DNA from: Eonycteris spelaea | Taxonomy: Eukaryota > Chordata > Mammalia > Chiroptera > Pteropodidae | Direction of reading: 5' to 3' | Assembly: GCA_003508835.1 (NCBI GenBank) | Contig: PUFA01000022.1 | Coordinates: forward strand, 3,410,001 to 3,474,000 | DNA: 64,000 bases | Part shown: piece by piece, positions 33,301 through 44,700 of the stretch | Layout: every line of letters starts with the position of its first letter | Position numbering within the stretch: the stretch's first letter is position 1 | Made by a program: the position numbers and the translations under genes | Notes under the pieces: generated by a model | Databases searched by the model: none | The model's input: only the letters and a program-made list of their open reading frames with translations | Told to the model about the DNA's origin: nothing

Positions 33301-35310
33301 TTTTGTTCACCTGAGGCCTCCCACTGGACCCACAGCTAGATCCTGAACCCAATCCGTTTTTCAAGTCGGACACAGTCCAACTCCAACTGGTAACCACCAC
33401 CAATTCTCAACATGAGAAATGTACTAGCCTTCATCTACACAAAACAAGACAAACATGCACATTAACACACCAGCAGTAACCCAAGAAATGTCACTATGGA
33501 CTGACAAATAAAGGATGTGCATACTACCAACAGTTCCCAGCGTGGACTAAACCAGTAGACTCCAGTAAATAGGGATTGCAGGGTGGAACTGGGGGAAAGA
33601 TTAAACCAGCAAATCCCAGTAAATAAGGACTGCAGACTGGAACTTGGGAAAGGGATTCCAAACACCAGGGGAATTAGACTGAACCAAAGGCTAGGGACTG
33701 GTGTTTGGATGAAACCAGCTGCCAGCTCAAGCTGACCTGCATTATAATCCCTGGACTGGAAAGCCAATTAGATCAGGAGCTCCATGAACAGAGCAGAGGT
33801 CAGACACAATGGCCCTTAGAAATAGCAAGAAAGACAGAGCACTCAAAAAAGTTCTTAGTCACCATGCCTGTTTCTTTCTCATTGTCCTCAAAAGATGTCA
33901 GAATTTCACTTCAAATCTCACCTTCCTTGCCATCAAATCTGCTAAAGAAAATTCAACCAAGTAAATTTAAAGATCTAATTGGCCTAAATGAAGGATTCAT
34001 GAATTGGGCAGTATCTCATCCAGTGAAAAGTGCTCTAAGGACTCATACAAAATGAAAGCTTTTTGTAGGTAGAAACTAGGTAGGACAGGAAAGTTATTAG
34101 CAAAAGAAGACTTTCAGGCAGGGTCACCTTTCTTTGGGGAGCAAGAGTAGCAGCGGACTTTAGAGGACAGATCACCTCATTAGTGTAGGTAAACCAGACT
34201 GACTGGCCTAAGGTCATGTTCCTGGAGGGGATGAAACTGCAATTAAGTCTTGGTTTGTTGTTGGGGGCAAGTGACACCATCATGGGCCTGGTGTTTCTCT
34301 TTCTTAACAACTGGTAAAAGACTAGAAAACCTGGTTAAAGAATATAGCTCTCTCACATTCCTATCGATAATTGGCTTTCCCCATTGCCTTGATGGCAGTG
34401 TTTTGAATCAAATGGGGACCCTACCCAAGGGCAATAACCCAGGGGTGGATATCAACTTGTGAGGAATAAGGACTATGATGGCCTTCTGGCTTCCAATTGC
34501 CTGCAGATCCTTTCCACTGCCTGAACCCATGGAGATACAAAGGAAGGCGAGGAGTCCATTGGTACAATTGGACAAATCAGCCTTCCCTGGCACAAGGGCA
34601 GGAAAAGGGTGGAAAGTACATAGGAAGGGGCATATAGAAGACCGGTGAAGAGTTATGGGGAAGCAAACATTATTAATATGTGTTTAAAAGACAAACAACA
34701 AATAGCAAACTCCATACACTGACATTAGACACTGCACTACAGTGGAGATCCCAAACACCTACTGTTGAATTCTTTAGAGACCTTTTGAGTACACATTTAT
34801 CCTCTGGTTCTTCTCTCTCTGTGAGCACAACCCATTTCCAAGGAAGTCCTCCTGTGTTTCTTCAATAAGATATCTTTATGATTTTTTACCTTAATAAAAA
34901 AAGGGGCAAACAAAACCACTATTAAAGAAAAATAGGGACCCAAATGGTATCACTAAAATTTCATGATACCAAACCTAGATTTAAAATCTGATCTAACTGC
35001 AATTTCAAACTCTCTCAGAAACATAATCTTAATCCACCCGTTGGAATTTTCTGATCAAAACAATGAGGTAATCTCCATTGAGGGAAGAGGCAATCTGCAT
35101 GATAAAAACCTTTCTCCCAAAATGATGCCCCAGCCCATTTCTTTTGTTAATAGCTTCCCTGCCCTAACCTTCTTCCAAAAAAACCCTTTCATTTTGTACA
35201 ACAGAGTGCCCTTTCAGTTGCTAGATGGGATGCTGCCAGATTCACAAATTGCTCAATAAAGCCAATCAGATCTTCAAATTTACTTGGCTGAATTTTGTTT
35301 TTTAGCACCA
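33300..35310 (+). mobile_element. Degenerate LTR-retroelement relic
   Basis: The right part ends like an LTR R-U5: TTGCTCAATAAAGCCAATCA (signal at 35256-35261), then TTTACTTGGCTGAATTTTG and a terminal CA near 35308. Upstream are an imperfect 54-nt tandem duplication (33545-33652) and pieces such as ATTCATGAATTGGGCAG that recall old ERV1 LTRs. All frames are broken and no gag, pol or env domain is readable. Boundaries and family are guesses. Confidence 0.35.
33545..33652 (+). repeat. 54-nt tandem duplication
   Basis: Two copies share TAAACCAG, CCAGTAAATA, GGA(T/C)TGCAG and TGGAACT(G/T)GG at a fixed spacing of 54 nt. Confidence 0.8.
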
Positions 35311-35400
35311 GCCATAGTTAGGTAACCCACATAAATCTAACTTTGGAGAACTATTTCACATAACCTTTTTCTCAATTGAATTAGTCTTTAATCCACATGT

Positions 35401-36178
35401 AGTCATGCACTGTATGACAATGTTTCTGTCAATGACTGACCACATATAAGAAGGTGACCCTATAAGGTTATAATGGAACTGAAAAATCCCTATCACCCAG
35501 TGACGTCATAGCCACATCCACATGTGTTTGTGATGCTGATGTACACATACTGTGTTGCCATTCCTATAAAAGTAAAGCATACAATTATGCATAATACTTG
35601 ATAATGTTACTCATTTATGAATTCATTATACTTTTATCATTTGAGTGTACATTTTACTTATAAAGTTTCCTGTAAAACAGTATGCCGTTACTCCTACAGC
35701 AGTCTCATACCTCTTACGTTCACCTCCTTTCTTGACCACGTCATTTTCTCCTGTACTTGATTTAGTCTTCTGTTGTTTTGTACAATAACATGAGGTAGAG
35801 CAGTGGTCCCCAATCTTTTTGGCACCAAGGTCCCGGGCTTCTATAAGAATCTAATGCCTGATGATCTGAGGCAGAGCTGAGGCGATGATGCTGGTCCTGG
35901 GGAGCCACTGCAAATAGAGACGAAGCTTCTATCGCTGGATTGCTGCTCACCTCTTGCTGTGATTCCTAAGAGGCCAGAGACAGGTACCCTTCCACGGCTG
36001 GGGGGAGGGGGACCCCTGCTATAGAGTCTTCTAGCCTAGCATTAGCAGGCTGTACTGTATATTTTCAGTATGTAGTAGACTATACCATACACCAAGAATA
36101 TAACTTGTGGTGTCTGCACAACAAAGAAATCATCTAATGACACATTTCTCAGAACACATCCCCATCGATAAGCAGGGT
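35401..36178 (+). mobile_element. MER2-type (pogo/Tigger) DNA transposon, split
   Basis: The left end GTCATGCACTGTATGACAAT and right end ACACATTTCTCAGAACACAT with CCCCATCGATAAGC are diverged inverted termini of the MER2 type. Bases 35801-36018 are a later insertion. Confidence 0.7.
35801..36018 (+). mobile_element. MER1-type (hAT-Charlie) element inside the MER2
   Basis: Starts CAGTGGTCCCCAATCTTTTT and ends GGGGGACCCCTG, the MER1 inverted termini, with GCTTCTATAAGAATCTAATG inside. Flanks share TAGAG (GGTAGAG and TATAGAG), a decayed 8-bp target duplication. Confidence 0.85.
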
Positions 36179-36189
36179 ATATTTAAATA

Positions 36190-37035
36190 GCTGTTAAAAT
36201 AGAATGTGTCCTCTGAGTCACATCAAGTGTGAATTTGTTGATAGGCTTTTGTAAAAGAGTGTCAGGCATTACCTGGCAGGAGTCCAAAGGCTGGTTACAA
36301 CAGGAAAAGGATAGCAGTTAAAAACACAAAGCTTCACCAATAAAAGAGCTAGTAAGGATGGCGCCTCTCTGGGATGACAGTTGGAAGGGCAATGCCTACC
36401 TACCTGAAAATGGGTTTAGGTTGCTTAGGGGCAGGTAAACTGGAAAACAAGAAAGGCCTTATGGTTTATAGCTGTTGTAATGTATGAAGATTTTACCAAC
36501 CTTATGAATTTAAGTGTGGGCCTAGTACAACTTTTGAGTAAATAAGAAACAATTTATCTCGAGTTTAATTGAAGTGAAACGCATGGGGGAAGAAGTCCTA
36601 TACAAATTGCCTAGTAGGACAGCCCTAAAGCCAATGACAGCCCTAAAGCCAAATCCATTTTTGGCAACCTTGCACTGGATCATAGCGTTATTAATTCATA
36701 CATACAGGCACATGGAACCAATATCATCAGTTGTTGAGTTTGAGTGCCAAGCAGAAAGTTCTTATCTGATTTTAAAAATCGAAATATACTTGTACCTTTT
36801 TATCATTCCATGAAAAAAAAAATTTGGAACATGGTTCATCTGTAAACAAGGGTTCTCTACAAATTAAAGGAACAGGTAATTTTTTGTAAGCTGGGGAAAC
36901 ATTAACTTTTTGTTTTACTCAAGAACATTTTAAAAATGTTTCAGGTCGTGGGTGAGAATAAGGTCAGGGAAGCGCACTTAAATACCTGGCGAAGGTTTCA
37001 TAAACCGTTACTTACAGAGTACACCTTTTTCATTT
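36190..37035. other. Intergenic sequence upstream of the CpG island
   Basis: AT-rich with no recognised repeat or exon. A directly repeated GACAGCCCTAAAGCCAA lies at about 36618-36652. The distal part may belong to the LARP1B promoter region. Confidence 0.4.
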
Positions 37036-38720
37036 TGGACGTGGCTCAAGATCACCGGTGCGCGCGGTGCACCAGAGCGCCAGCAGTAAGCTTTTCACCC
37101 GACAAGCCGACCGACGCAGGGGGTCAGGCGGCCCTGTCGAGCACCGGGGGTCCACCCGAGAGCCGCCCGAGATGGGCTTCCCCAGGTAACTCTACCTCGC
37201 CTCCGGACAGCGCCGCCTCAGCGCCCGCGGCGGAGCGACAGCCCCCGCGCCACGTGCGCCGCCCGCCCCGCCCCCCGCGCGCCGGCGTCCGGGCGCCGCG
37301 CGACTCCGCCGCGAGTCACAGTCGCGCGGTGCGCGCCCCGCCCCTGCTCCCGGAGCCCGGGCTGCGGCGGCCGCGCGCGGGGCCGCCCCGGCGGCCCGCC
37401 TCCCCGAGTGCCGGGCGCTGGGGCGGGGCCTCCGGCCGGGCGGCTCCCGGGCCCGCGGGCGGCGGCCGGGAGTACAGGCGCCGGCGAGGGGCCACGTCAC
37501 GCTGCTCGCGCAGGCCCCGCCCAGCCGTCCCCGCGCGCCGCCCCCTGCACGCCCCGCGAGCGTTACCGGCCGTACGGGCGCGCGCCCCACGACTCCGCTG
37601 GGGGGCCTCCGGCCGGCGCGCTGCTGCTCCCGCGCGGCCCGCGCCAGGTGAGGGCTCGCGGCTCGCGGCTGCGGCCGAGGCGCGCTGCGCTGGCGGGCGG
37701 TTAGCGCTCCGTCCGACGCGGGCAGGGCCGGCACGCCGGGCGCTGCACGGCCTCGGCCGACGCGGGCGGCGGTGGCGGTGACGGCGGCCGGGCTCTCGGG
37801 CTCCCTGCCCCGGCCGGAGCCCGTCAGTGCCCCGGCGGGGAGACGGGCGGCCGGGCTCCCTGGGGACGGGCGCCCCCCGGCTGGGGCGGCTGGGCCAACG
37901 GGATGATGTCCGCTCGCGCCCCGCCGCCCGCCGCTCACTCTCGGGAGGAGCCGCCCGCCGTGGCCGCTGACAAGGAGGCGGTGTCGCCCGCGGCGAGCCG
38001 GCTGGCGGAGCCGCTGTCCCCGCCGGAACGCGAGGGCAAGGAGGCGGCGAGGGAGGGCCGGGCCGCGGCCGCCAGCAGCGCGGGCGCGCGCGGGGAGCCG
38101 TCGCCGGCGCCGGTGCTGGGACACAGCGTGCCCCAGGCGGCCGTGCCCGTCAGGCCTCTCGCTCTGCACCTGGCGCACAAGGCGCGCGGGCCGGCGGGCC
38201 CGGTCGGCGGGGACCCGCCGCCACCTCCGCCGCCGCCGCCGCCACGGGACCCGCGGCCGAGGACGCCGCGGAGCAGGAGGCGGCGGCCGGCCCTGAGGAA
38301 AAGCCACCGCCGCCGCTGCCTCCCAAGGAGAACCCCTGGACCAAAAAGCCTCTTCAGCACCTGTCCCCCGCCGGGGCGGGGCCGCCGCCGCCCCCGCTGG
38401 AACCAGGTCTGTGGCCCCGGGGTGCTGGGCACCCCCCGGCGCGAGGGCGCGGGGGAGGGGCAGGCCTCGTTCCCTGTCAGTCGGAGGTGTTTTGTTCCAA
38501 GGTGTCATTCACTCTGCCCGTTGACATAAATGGGCATCTGGGACGGGCGCGGCAGGAAGAGGTGGGACCTCGGCGTCTCCTTGACCGGTGGGGGCACGTG
38601 GCCGGTGGCCCCGCGGGCGTCGCCCCGCTGTGTTTGGCCCCCACGTGTTCAGTGCCTTGGGAAGGCGTAACTTGAGGTCGCCGGCGCGGTGCACCCCGTG
38701 GCACCGCTTTCGTGGACTTT
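37036..38720 (+). promoter_or_regulatory. LARP1B: CpG island, LARP1B promoter and first exon
   Basis: Abrupt shift from AT-rich DNA to very GC- and CpG-rich sequence, the only such stretch in the window. It has no TATA box. E-boxes CACGTG lie at 37251-37256 and 38595-38600, and many GC boxes are present. The island covers the first LARP1B exon. A strong extra donor, CGCCAG|GTGAGG at 37648, could end an alternative 5' noncoding exon. The exact start site is not visible. Confidence 0.85.
37903..38406 (+). CDS. LARP1B: LARP1B first coding exon of the long form, with frame break
   Basis: ATGs at 37903 and 37906 open a frame reading [18 protein letters not shown] and on to [19 protein letters not shown], rich in Ala, Pro and Glu like the LARP1 N-terminus. 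The 3' part has the conserved LARP1-type segment [18 protein letters not shown], but in the frame one base later. The switch lies in or next to the (CCG)n tract at about 38215-38250. The donor CCAG|GTCTGT ends the exon at 38406. Phase 1 there joins exon 2 to give [12 protein letters not shown]. Without a frame change the ATG frame meets TAA early in exon 2. The canonical human protein, as I recall it, starts further down (exon 3), so this exon may serve only long isoforms. Confidence 0.7.
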
Positions 38721-41700
38721 CCCAACAGGGGGTGTCTTTGTACGCGGAAGCGCGGTTGTGATTTTATTTTTAAATTGTGAAGTCATTGATGAATTGAAAA
38801 GTCCAGGGTTTTCCAATCACGAAGAAATCAGATTGAAATTGAGGCTGTATGCTGTAGTTGATACTGAAATGCGTTTGCGTTGTGATTGCGGTGGAAAATA
38901 ATTGAAGTAGGGTAGTTGACGTGAGAGTTGGTTGCACCGTAGGTAAATAAATGGTCGTCCTCTCACGTTCAGTTAGCCCTCCTTTCTTTAGAGATTAGAT
39001 TATGTCACTGCTTTCGAAGGCTGGCCAATAACGTGTGGTCTTTTGATGCTTTTATTTTGGTTGTAACAACTTTTTTTTCTTTTCTTTTTTTTTTTTTTTG
39101 GCATTTAAGTGGAAATAGTAAATACAACCAAGACGAAAAGCAACATCTCCTAGTTTGGCTTTCTGAATTAAGTTGTTGTAAATTAATTGCAAGTATAGGA
39201 ATTACAGCTGTTTGCTTGCAATTCTTGTCTTTTTCTTAAAAGTTAACAGCGAGGCAGGGAAAACATGAGCATGGTTACGGGTGGTGAAGATCTGTTGAGA
39301 TAAAGGATGTGGTATAAATGTAGTGATTGTTGTAGACCTGCATTATATTTTTGCAGGTATATAATAACATTTCTTCAGAGGAATTCCAGTAGAGTGAGAT
39401 GTTTTTTTAGTGCAAAAACTAAAGAAACCAATTAACACTTTTCTTACTCTACTGTGCAACATCTATTCTAAATGGATTTTGACACTTGCAGGAAAAAAAA
39501 CTTAAAATTTTGCTCTAAATTTAATATTGCAAAGCATTCTCTTTCGCCGCAAAGATCTGTTGGTTTACTACTGTTAACTAACTGAAAGGAACAAAAGTCT
39601 TAGAGCGAAACTCCATAAAATTTACAGAAGAGAAAGGAGGTCCTAGTGGGTCTTAATGGTTGTCTCATCTCTCTATTTCTAAATTTACACAGTTATAAAT
39701 TATATTCAGTGAACTACAAAGAAACCTGGACTCATCCTTAGTTGATTGTAAAATCAGCTTGACAGGTTTTTAAGCTATTGAAGTAAAACCTTTTAATTGG
39801 AAATAACCTTGTGAAAAATATATGACAGTTTAAGGTAACCTCAAGTGCCATCACTGGGGATCTTAATCTTTGTTAGAGATTAAGATTAAACTGCTGCTTG
39901 CTGTGTGGTTTGATTCATGGTAATTTCAGTTTTGCTGATAGGTCTCTCTGTAGTCAACTCTTTCTCCTCTTGGAATCCATTCTACCCCCACAGGAATACT
40001 GTTTTTCAGACTTGGAGTTGTATAGTAAGTCTCTCCAATACTGACTCTATGCAGATCTGACACATCCTCTACTTGAAATTGAATAACTTTGGTGATATAA
40101 ATAAGAGGCTGTGGTGTGGAAATACACTGTTCTGAGAGACTTTGGCTTCTAGGGCAGGCATTGTTAATAACTACTAGCTAGTTGACTCTTGGCAAGATTT
40201 CTGGCCTTCTGAATGACTGAAGGGAATGTATTTATCTCTTCCATTTCTTAATACCAGAGTGCCATCTATAACTGGGTGTTTTGGCTTCCTATTTTCCTAA
40301 GCAAATTTGCAACTGTAAGAAAAATGAAACAGGAGTATAGGTCTGCTAGGGTCCAGAGAAGGTGAAAACTAGGGAGTGTTAAATTGCTACAATAATCTAT
40401 TAGTAGGAGGCCTGTATAATTCATCCTACAGATTAGCAAATTCTTGAGGAGAAAAAAGGATATTAATTATGCTGGGATAACAGATTTAAACCATGTGTGT
40501 TCTGGCCAAACCTAGATTTACTGTCACTCTTTTAATGAGTTGCAAAGAATCCATCCACAGAATTTTGCCACAGTTTATTATTAGAGATAGAAACATTATA
40601 GGAATAGTAGGGGAATGTTTCAAGATTTGTAATCATGAATTTTCTCTGTTAGCAGCTGCAGGTGATGCATTGTTGATTCTTTAGACCTTGTGAGGCACTT
40701 CTTCCACTTTTAGGATAGTTCTGGTTTGTATATTTGGTTTTGGTAATTCAGATAAGTCCAAAGACTTTTCAACCAATACCTGGCCCACCAAAGAGGCTTA
40801 AACTGGTGTCACTGCAGTCTTTAATTCGGTCAGTTCAGAAAGAATTGTTCTTCAGTCTGCCCTAACCCTGATGCCTGATCTCATCTCATCTCAGAAGCAG
40901 GGTCGGGATTTTACTCAGAAACATAGTATATGGAAATTTTGATGTTTCTATCCTTTTCATTCTTAGTCTCCCTGACCCTATTGACCCTCTTTCTCCCAGT
41001 GCCTGCTCTCCAGCTGTCTTAACCTAGTAACATTTTAAGTTATATAGATGATACATACGTTTGTCTTGATAAAAACAACTTTTGATGTCACCTTCAAAGG
41101 TTGATAATCATGTTACCAGTTTACTGAATATCCTTCTAGATCTACATTATTATTTCCAAATATAGTGTTTCGTATATGTGTTTAGAACATACCATTTTTC
41201 AGTGTTGGCTGATCTTTTTTTTTCCCATTAACATTGTCAAGTTTTTAAAAATTATTTTTTATTGAGGTATAATTAACGTAGAACATTGATTTTAGATGTA
41301 CAACATAATGATTCAATATTTGTGCATATCTGCGAAATCACCACAATAAGTCTAGTTAACATCTTTCCACATACGTACATAGTTACACTTTTATTTTTCT
41401 TGTGAGATTGGTCCTCTTTAATCTAAAGCTGTCTTAAAAATTGCTCAGAAGTGGTCCCTAAATATAACTGATTTAGCCATTTATCTATCTGTTGATCAGC
41501 ATCTTGGTCATTTCTAATATTTTTATACATGCCTCTTGTATGTCTGGCTTTTTAGGATAGATGATAAGCGAAATTGTTAGGTCACGGAGTATTCGTTAGA
41601 TTGTTATAGTCATGAAAATTGAAGTAGGTAAAATTGTCCTTATGTTGCAGTTTTTGTTTTCATTATCCAAGTTCTTAAAATGAATTGTTTCCTTTATCTG

Positions 41701-44700
41701 TTTAGAATTGTTCCCTTATAGATTCTTAGGGTTAATTAATAATAGTTTAAAGATAATGAAATATGATTCAAAAAAATTGTACTGATATAATGTTCCACCA
41801 GTGATGTTTGAAAAAAGGAGATGTGAGGATGAAACACTTGCTCATGTATGTTTATATGTACTTTGAGCCACTAATAGCTTAACTTTTTTTTATTAGGTTT
41901 CGTCTGAAAAGATATATATAATTAAAATTTTAAATTTAATTTTATAATTTGGCTTGCTTTTTCAGTCTTAGGTTTCTCTAATGACATGCAGGGCAATTTC
42001 TTCCATTTTAGTCAAATCATGGAAAAACGAAAATAATTCTCAGGCCTGTTTTACTTGTCTTTTTTTATATGCATGTATAAAATTGTGTTTAAAACCTGGT
42101 GGACTTTTTTCATGTCAATACATACAGGTTTGTCTTCTAAAAGTTTTACATTATTTTGTAGATGTACTGTAATATAACTTTCCCTTATTAATGAATGTAG
42201 AAGTTATTTAAATAAAGTTATCAGAAAACCTGTAGTGAACATCTCATGCAGACATCTTTGTATCTTGTCTTGATTCCCAGATAATTTCCCAGAAATTAAA
42301 TTACTTTATTAAAAAGTATATATGTTTTAAATGATAGGTTATCCTTGAAAGATTATACTACTCCACACTCTTGCCAGCAGCATGAGGGAAACGTTCCTTT
42401 CTTTTAGACTGGCCAACATTTACTCAGGTTTCTCCCCCCACACCCCAAGCTTATTTTTAACTGAAAAAAAAAAAAAAAACTGAGTTGATAAGGTAGTCTA
42501 GGTGAGCAGTGCAAAGGACTTCCTCATGTTGAACTTAGAATTAGACAGACGTGTTTGCACAGTTCTCGTTGCATAACTGCAGGTCCCCATTCCACCTCTG
42601 TTGGGGTGCCTGCCCTTGTGCAGTTGTCAGCATGAAGGAGTAGACCAGAATGCTTACCTTTTGAGGATAGCTAGCTCTCAAAGAAAAAGGAGAAAAAGTG
42701 CTGGCTTTCTAAGTTTGAGTCTTTTTCTAAGCTCATTCATCAGGAAATTTACTGTTTTCATGGGAGAAACTGGACTTTGGAACAGAAATATTCTGGAAAG
42801 TCTTCCTCTTGGAAAAGTAAATTAACTCAAAGCGCCATTTAGTAACCAATGTTAAGAAATAACTCTGTTTCCTATCCCAGAGTATCCAACCTCATTGGCC
42901 AACATAGTTTGTCAAATCTGCAATAAGATTAAATTATAGTAAGGAAAAAATATACAAAAACATCCCGATTACAATGTATATATAGAAATATTCCATTAAT
43001 AAAATGTCAGCATTATAGATACCACAGAATTTAATGTAAAATTGTTTCCCATTGTATTTGCTGAGGAGTTAAATTTGAGAGGTTAAAATTTAAACAATTC
43101 AAAAAAATTAAGTCTTAAAGATTTGACCGAAATCAAAATCTCTTTGCTTTTATTTTTAAACGTGAAGAAGTAAAGTTTGAAATTCTTCCCCTGCAACTTT
43201 TTAATATTTAGCTACAGGTTATAATCAATATCTAGATAGAGTATGGCCGTATTTTTAAATCAATAGGTTATTAACTCTCTACCACATTCAGGTATTTTTT
43301 TCTCCAGTTTCTTAATAACTTAATTATGTCATTTAGTATTGATACTTTTTTTTAAGTTTATTTTTGTAGGGTCGGAATAAATTTTACCTTTCATTTCTGA
43401 CCTTAATTTTGTGATTATTTATGTCTAATTGATTTACAATAAAGTTATATAAAACTTGTGTGGCCTATCCCTTATTACTTTTCATTATATCATGTAATTT
43501 GTCTAAGGATGTATTTTGTAACTACCAGGCACTTAATTTACTTGGCTTAGCAATATTTTGGGACATGTTTTGCATTTTGTTGAGAGAAAAGTCCTCCAAA
43601 TGTCCTATACTGTGTAACTTTCATAAAACATACGTACTATTTATAAAACATACTTCAGTCAAATTCTAGATAATGTTTAGGCAAATATTGGTTCTTCATT
43701 AAATTAGGGGTTTTTTTCCTGCCACCATTTTTGTCCTATTTGTCCATATATTTTTACTTGTGTATCTAGTTTTTCTTAATGAAATATTTTTATGTACATT
43801 TATACATATGTGTATACCTCCACATATGTCTACCTAAAGTACAAGGAAGAATAAAACAAATACCTGTGTACTCTGCTTTAAAAATAGCATTACTACACTG
43901 TTCTGCTTTGGAAATTATTACAATGTTCTACACGATTCTGCTTTAGAAACGGAATTAACTCTAGTATTCAAGATTCCTGTATGCCCATCCAGGGTGACAT
44001 CTATATCCTTCATCCCCCTTCGATAAATAAGTACAGATGCTCTTTGATTTACAATGGGTTTACTTTCTCATACCGTATCATTAAGTCAGAATTGCATTCC
44101 GCATAACACTATAGGGTATCAGTTGTCTACACTCAGGTGTTACATGGTTATTTATTTTATTGTCAAACACTGTTATTCATGATAGGGGCAAGTGGTGATT
44201 ATGTGATAGTCTTATACAAAATTTTACAGAGACCTGTTTTTTTATGGTTTAACTCTAGATACAGCTTATAGTTGACAAACTTGTTTGTTTTCAAGGACAA
44301 ATAGCATGGAGTCTTCTAATTTATTTTCTGTATGCCCCATTATGAATGTGTATTGAATAGAAAAAGAAATGTGTTATATATGTGTTAACTAACTTTATTG
44401 TATGGAAACATCATGTTTATAATTTTTCATGTTATATTTTGTCAGTGAAAGTATTGATATGTCAATGTAAGTAAACTGCTAATAGTTCCTACTTCTTGAT
44501 TTGAACACCAAACACCTATTTTAATCTACTTTTGAAATGTAGTTTATTTCCTGTTAGGAATTTGAGTTTCAGAACTTTGGGGTATTTTTGGGGGGGAACG
44601 ATGACTACAATGACTTACTGAAGTTGACATTTCAATAGTTATTTTGTTAAATATGTTGAATGAAGTGGCTGTAACAACATTCTATGTTTGTTTGTTTGTT

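Noticed and set aside
33462..34593. Cluster of 60-116 codon frames on both strands
   Set aside because: They fall in the LTR-like relic and show no gag, protease, polymerase or envelope motifs.
36936..37781. Plus-strand 281-codon open frame upstream of LARP1B
   Set aside because: It starts in AT-rich DNA and runs through the island as Arg/Pro/Ala sequence with no homology or splice logic; a composition artefact.
37192..38508. Minus-strand open frame of 438 codons in the CpG island
   Set aside because: Long open frames on both strands are expected in such GC-rich DNA; it is Arg/Pro/Ala low-complexity, overlaps the LARP1B exon and shows no domain.
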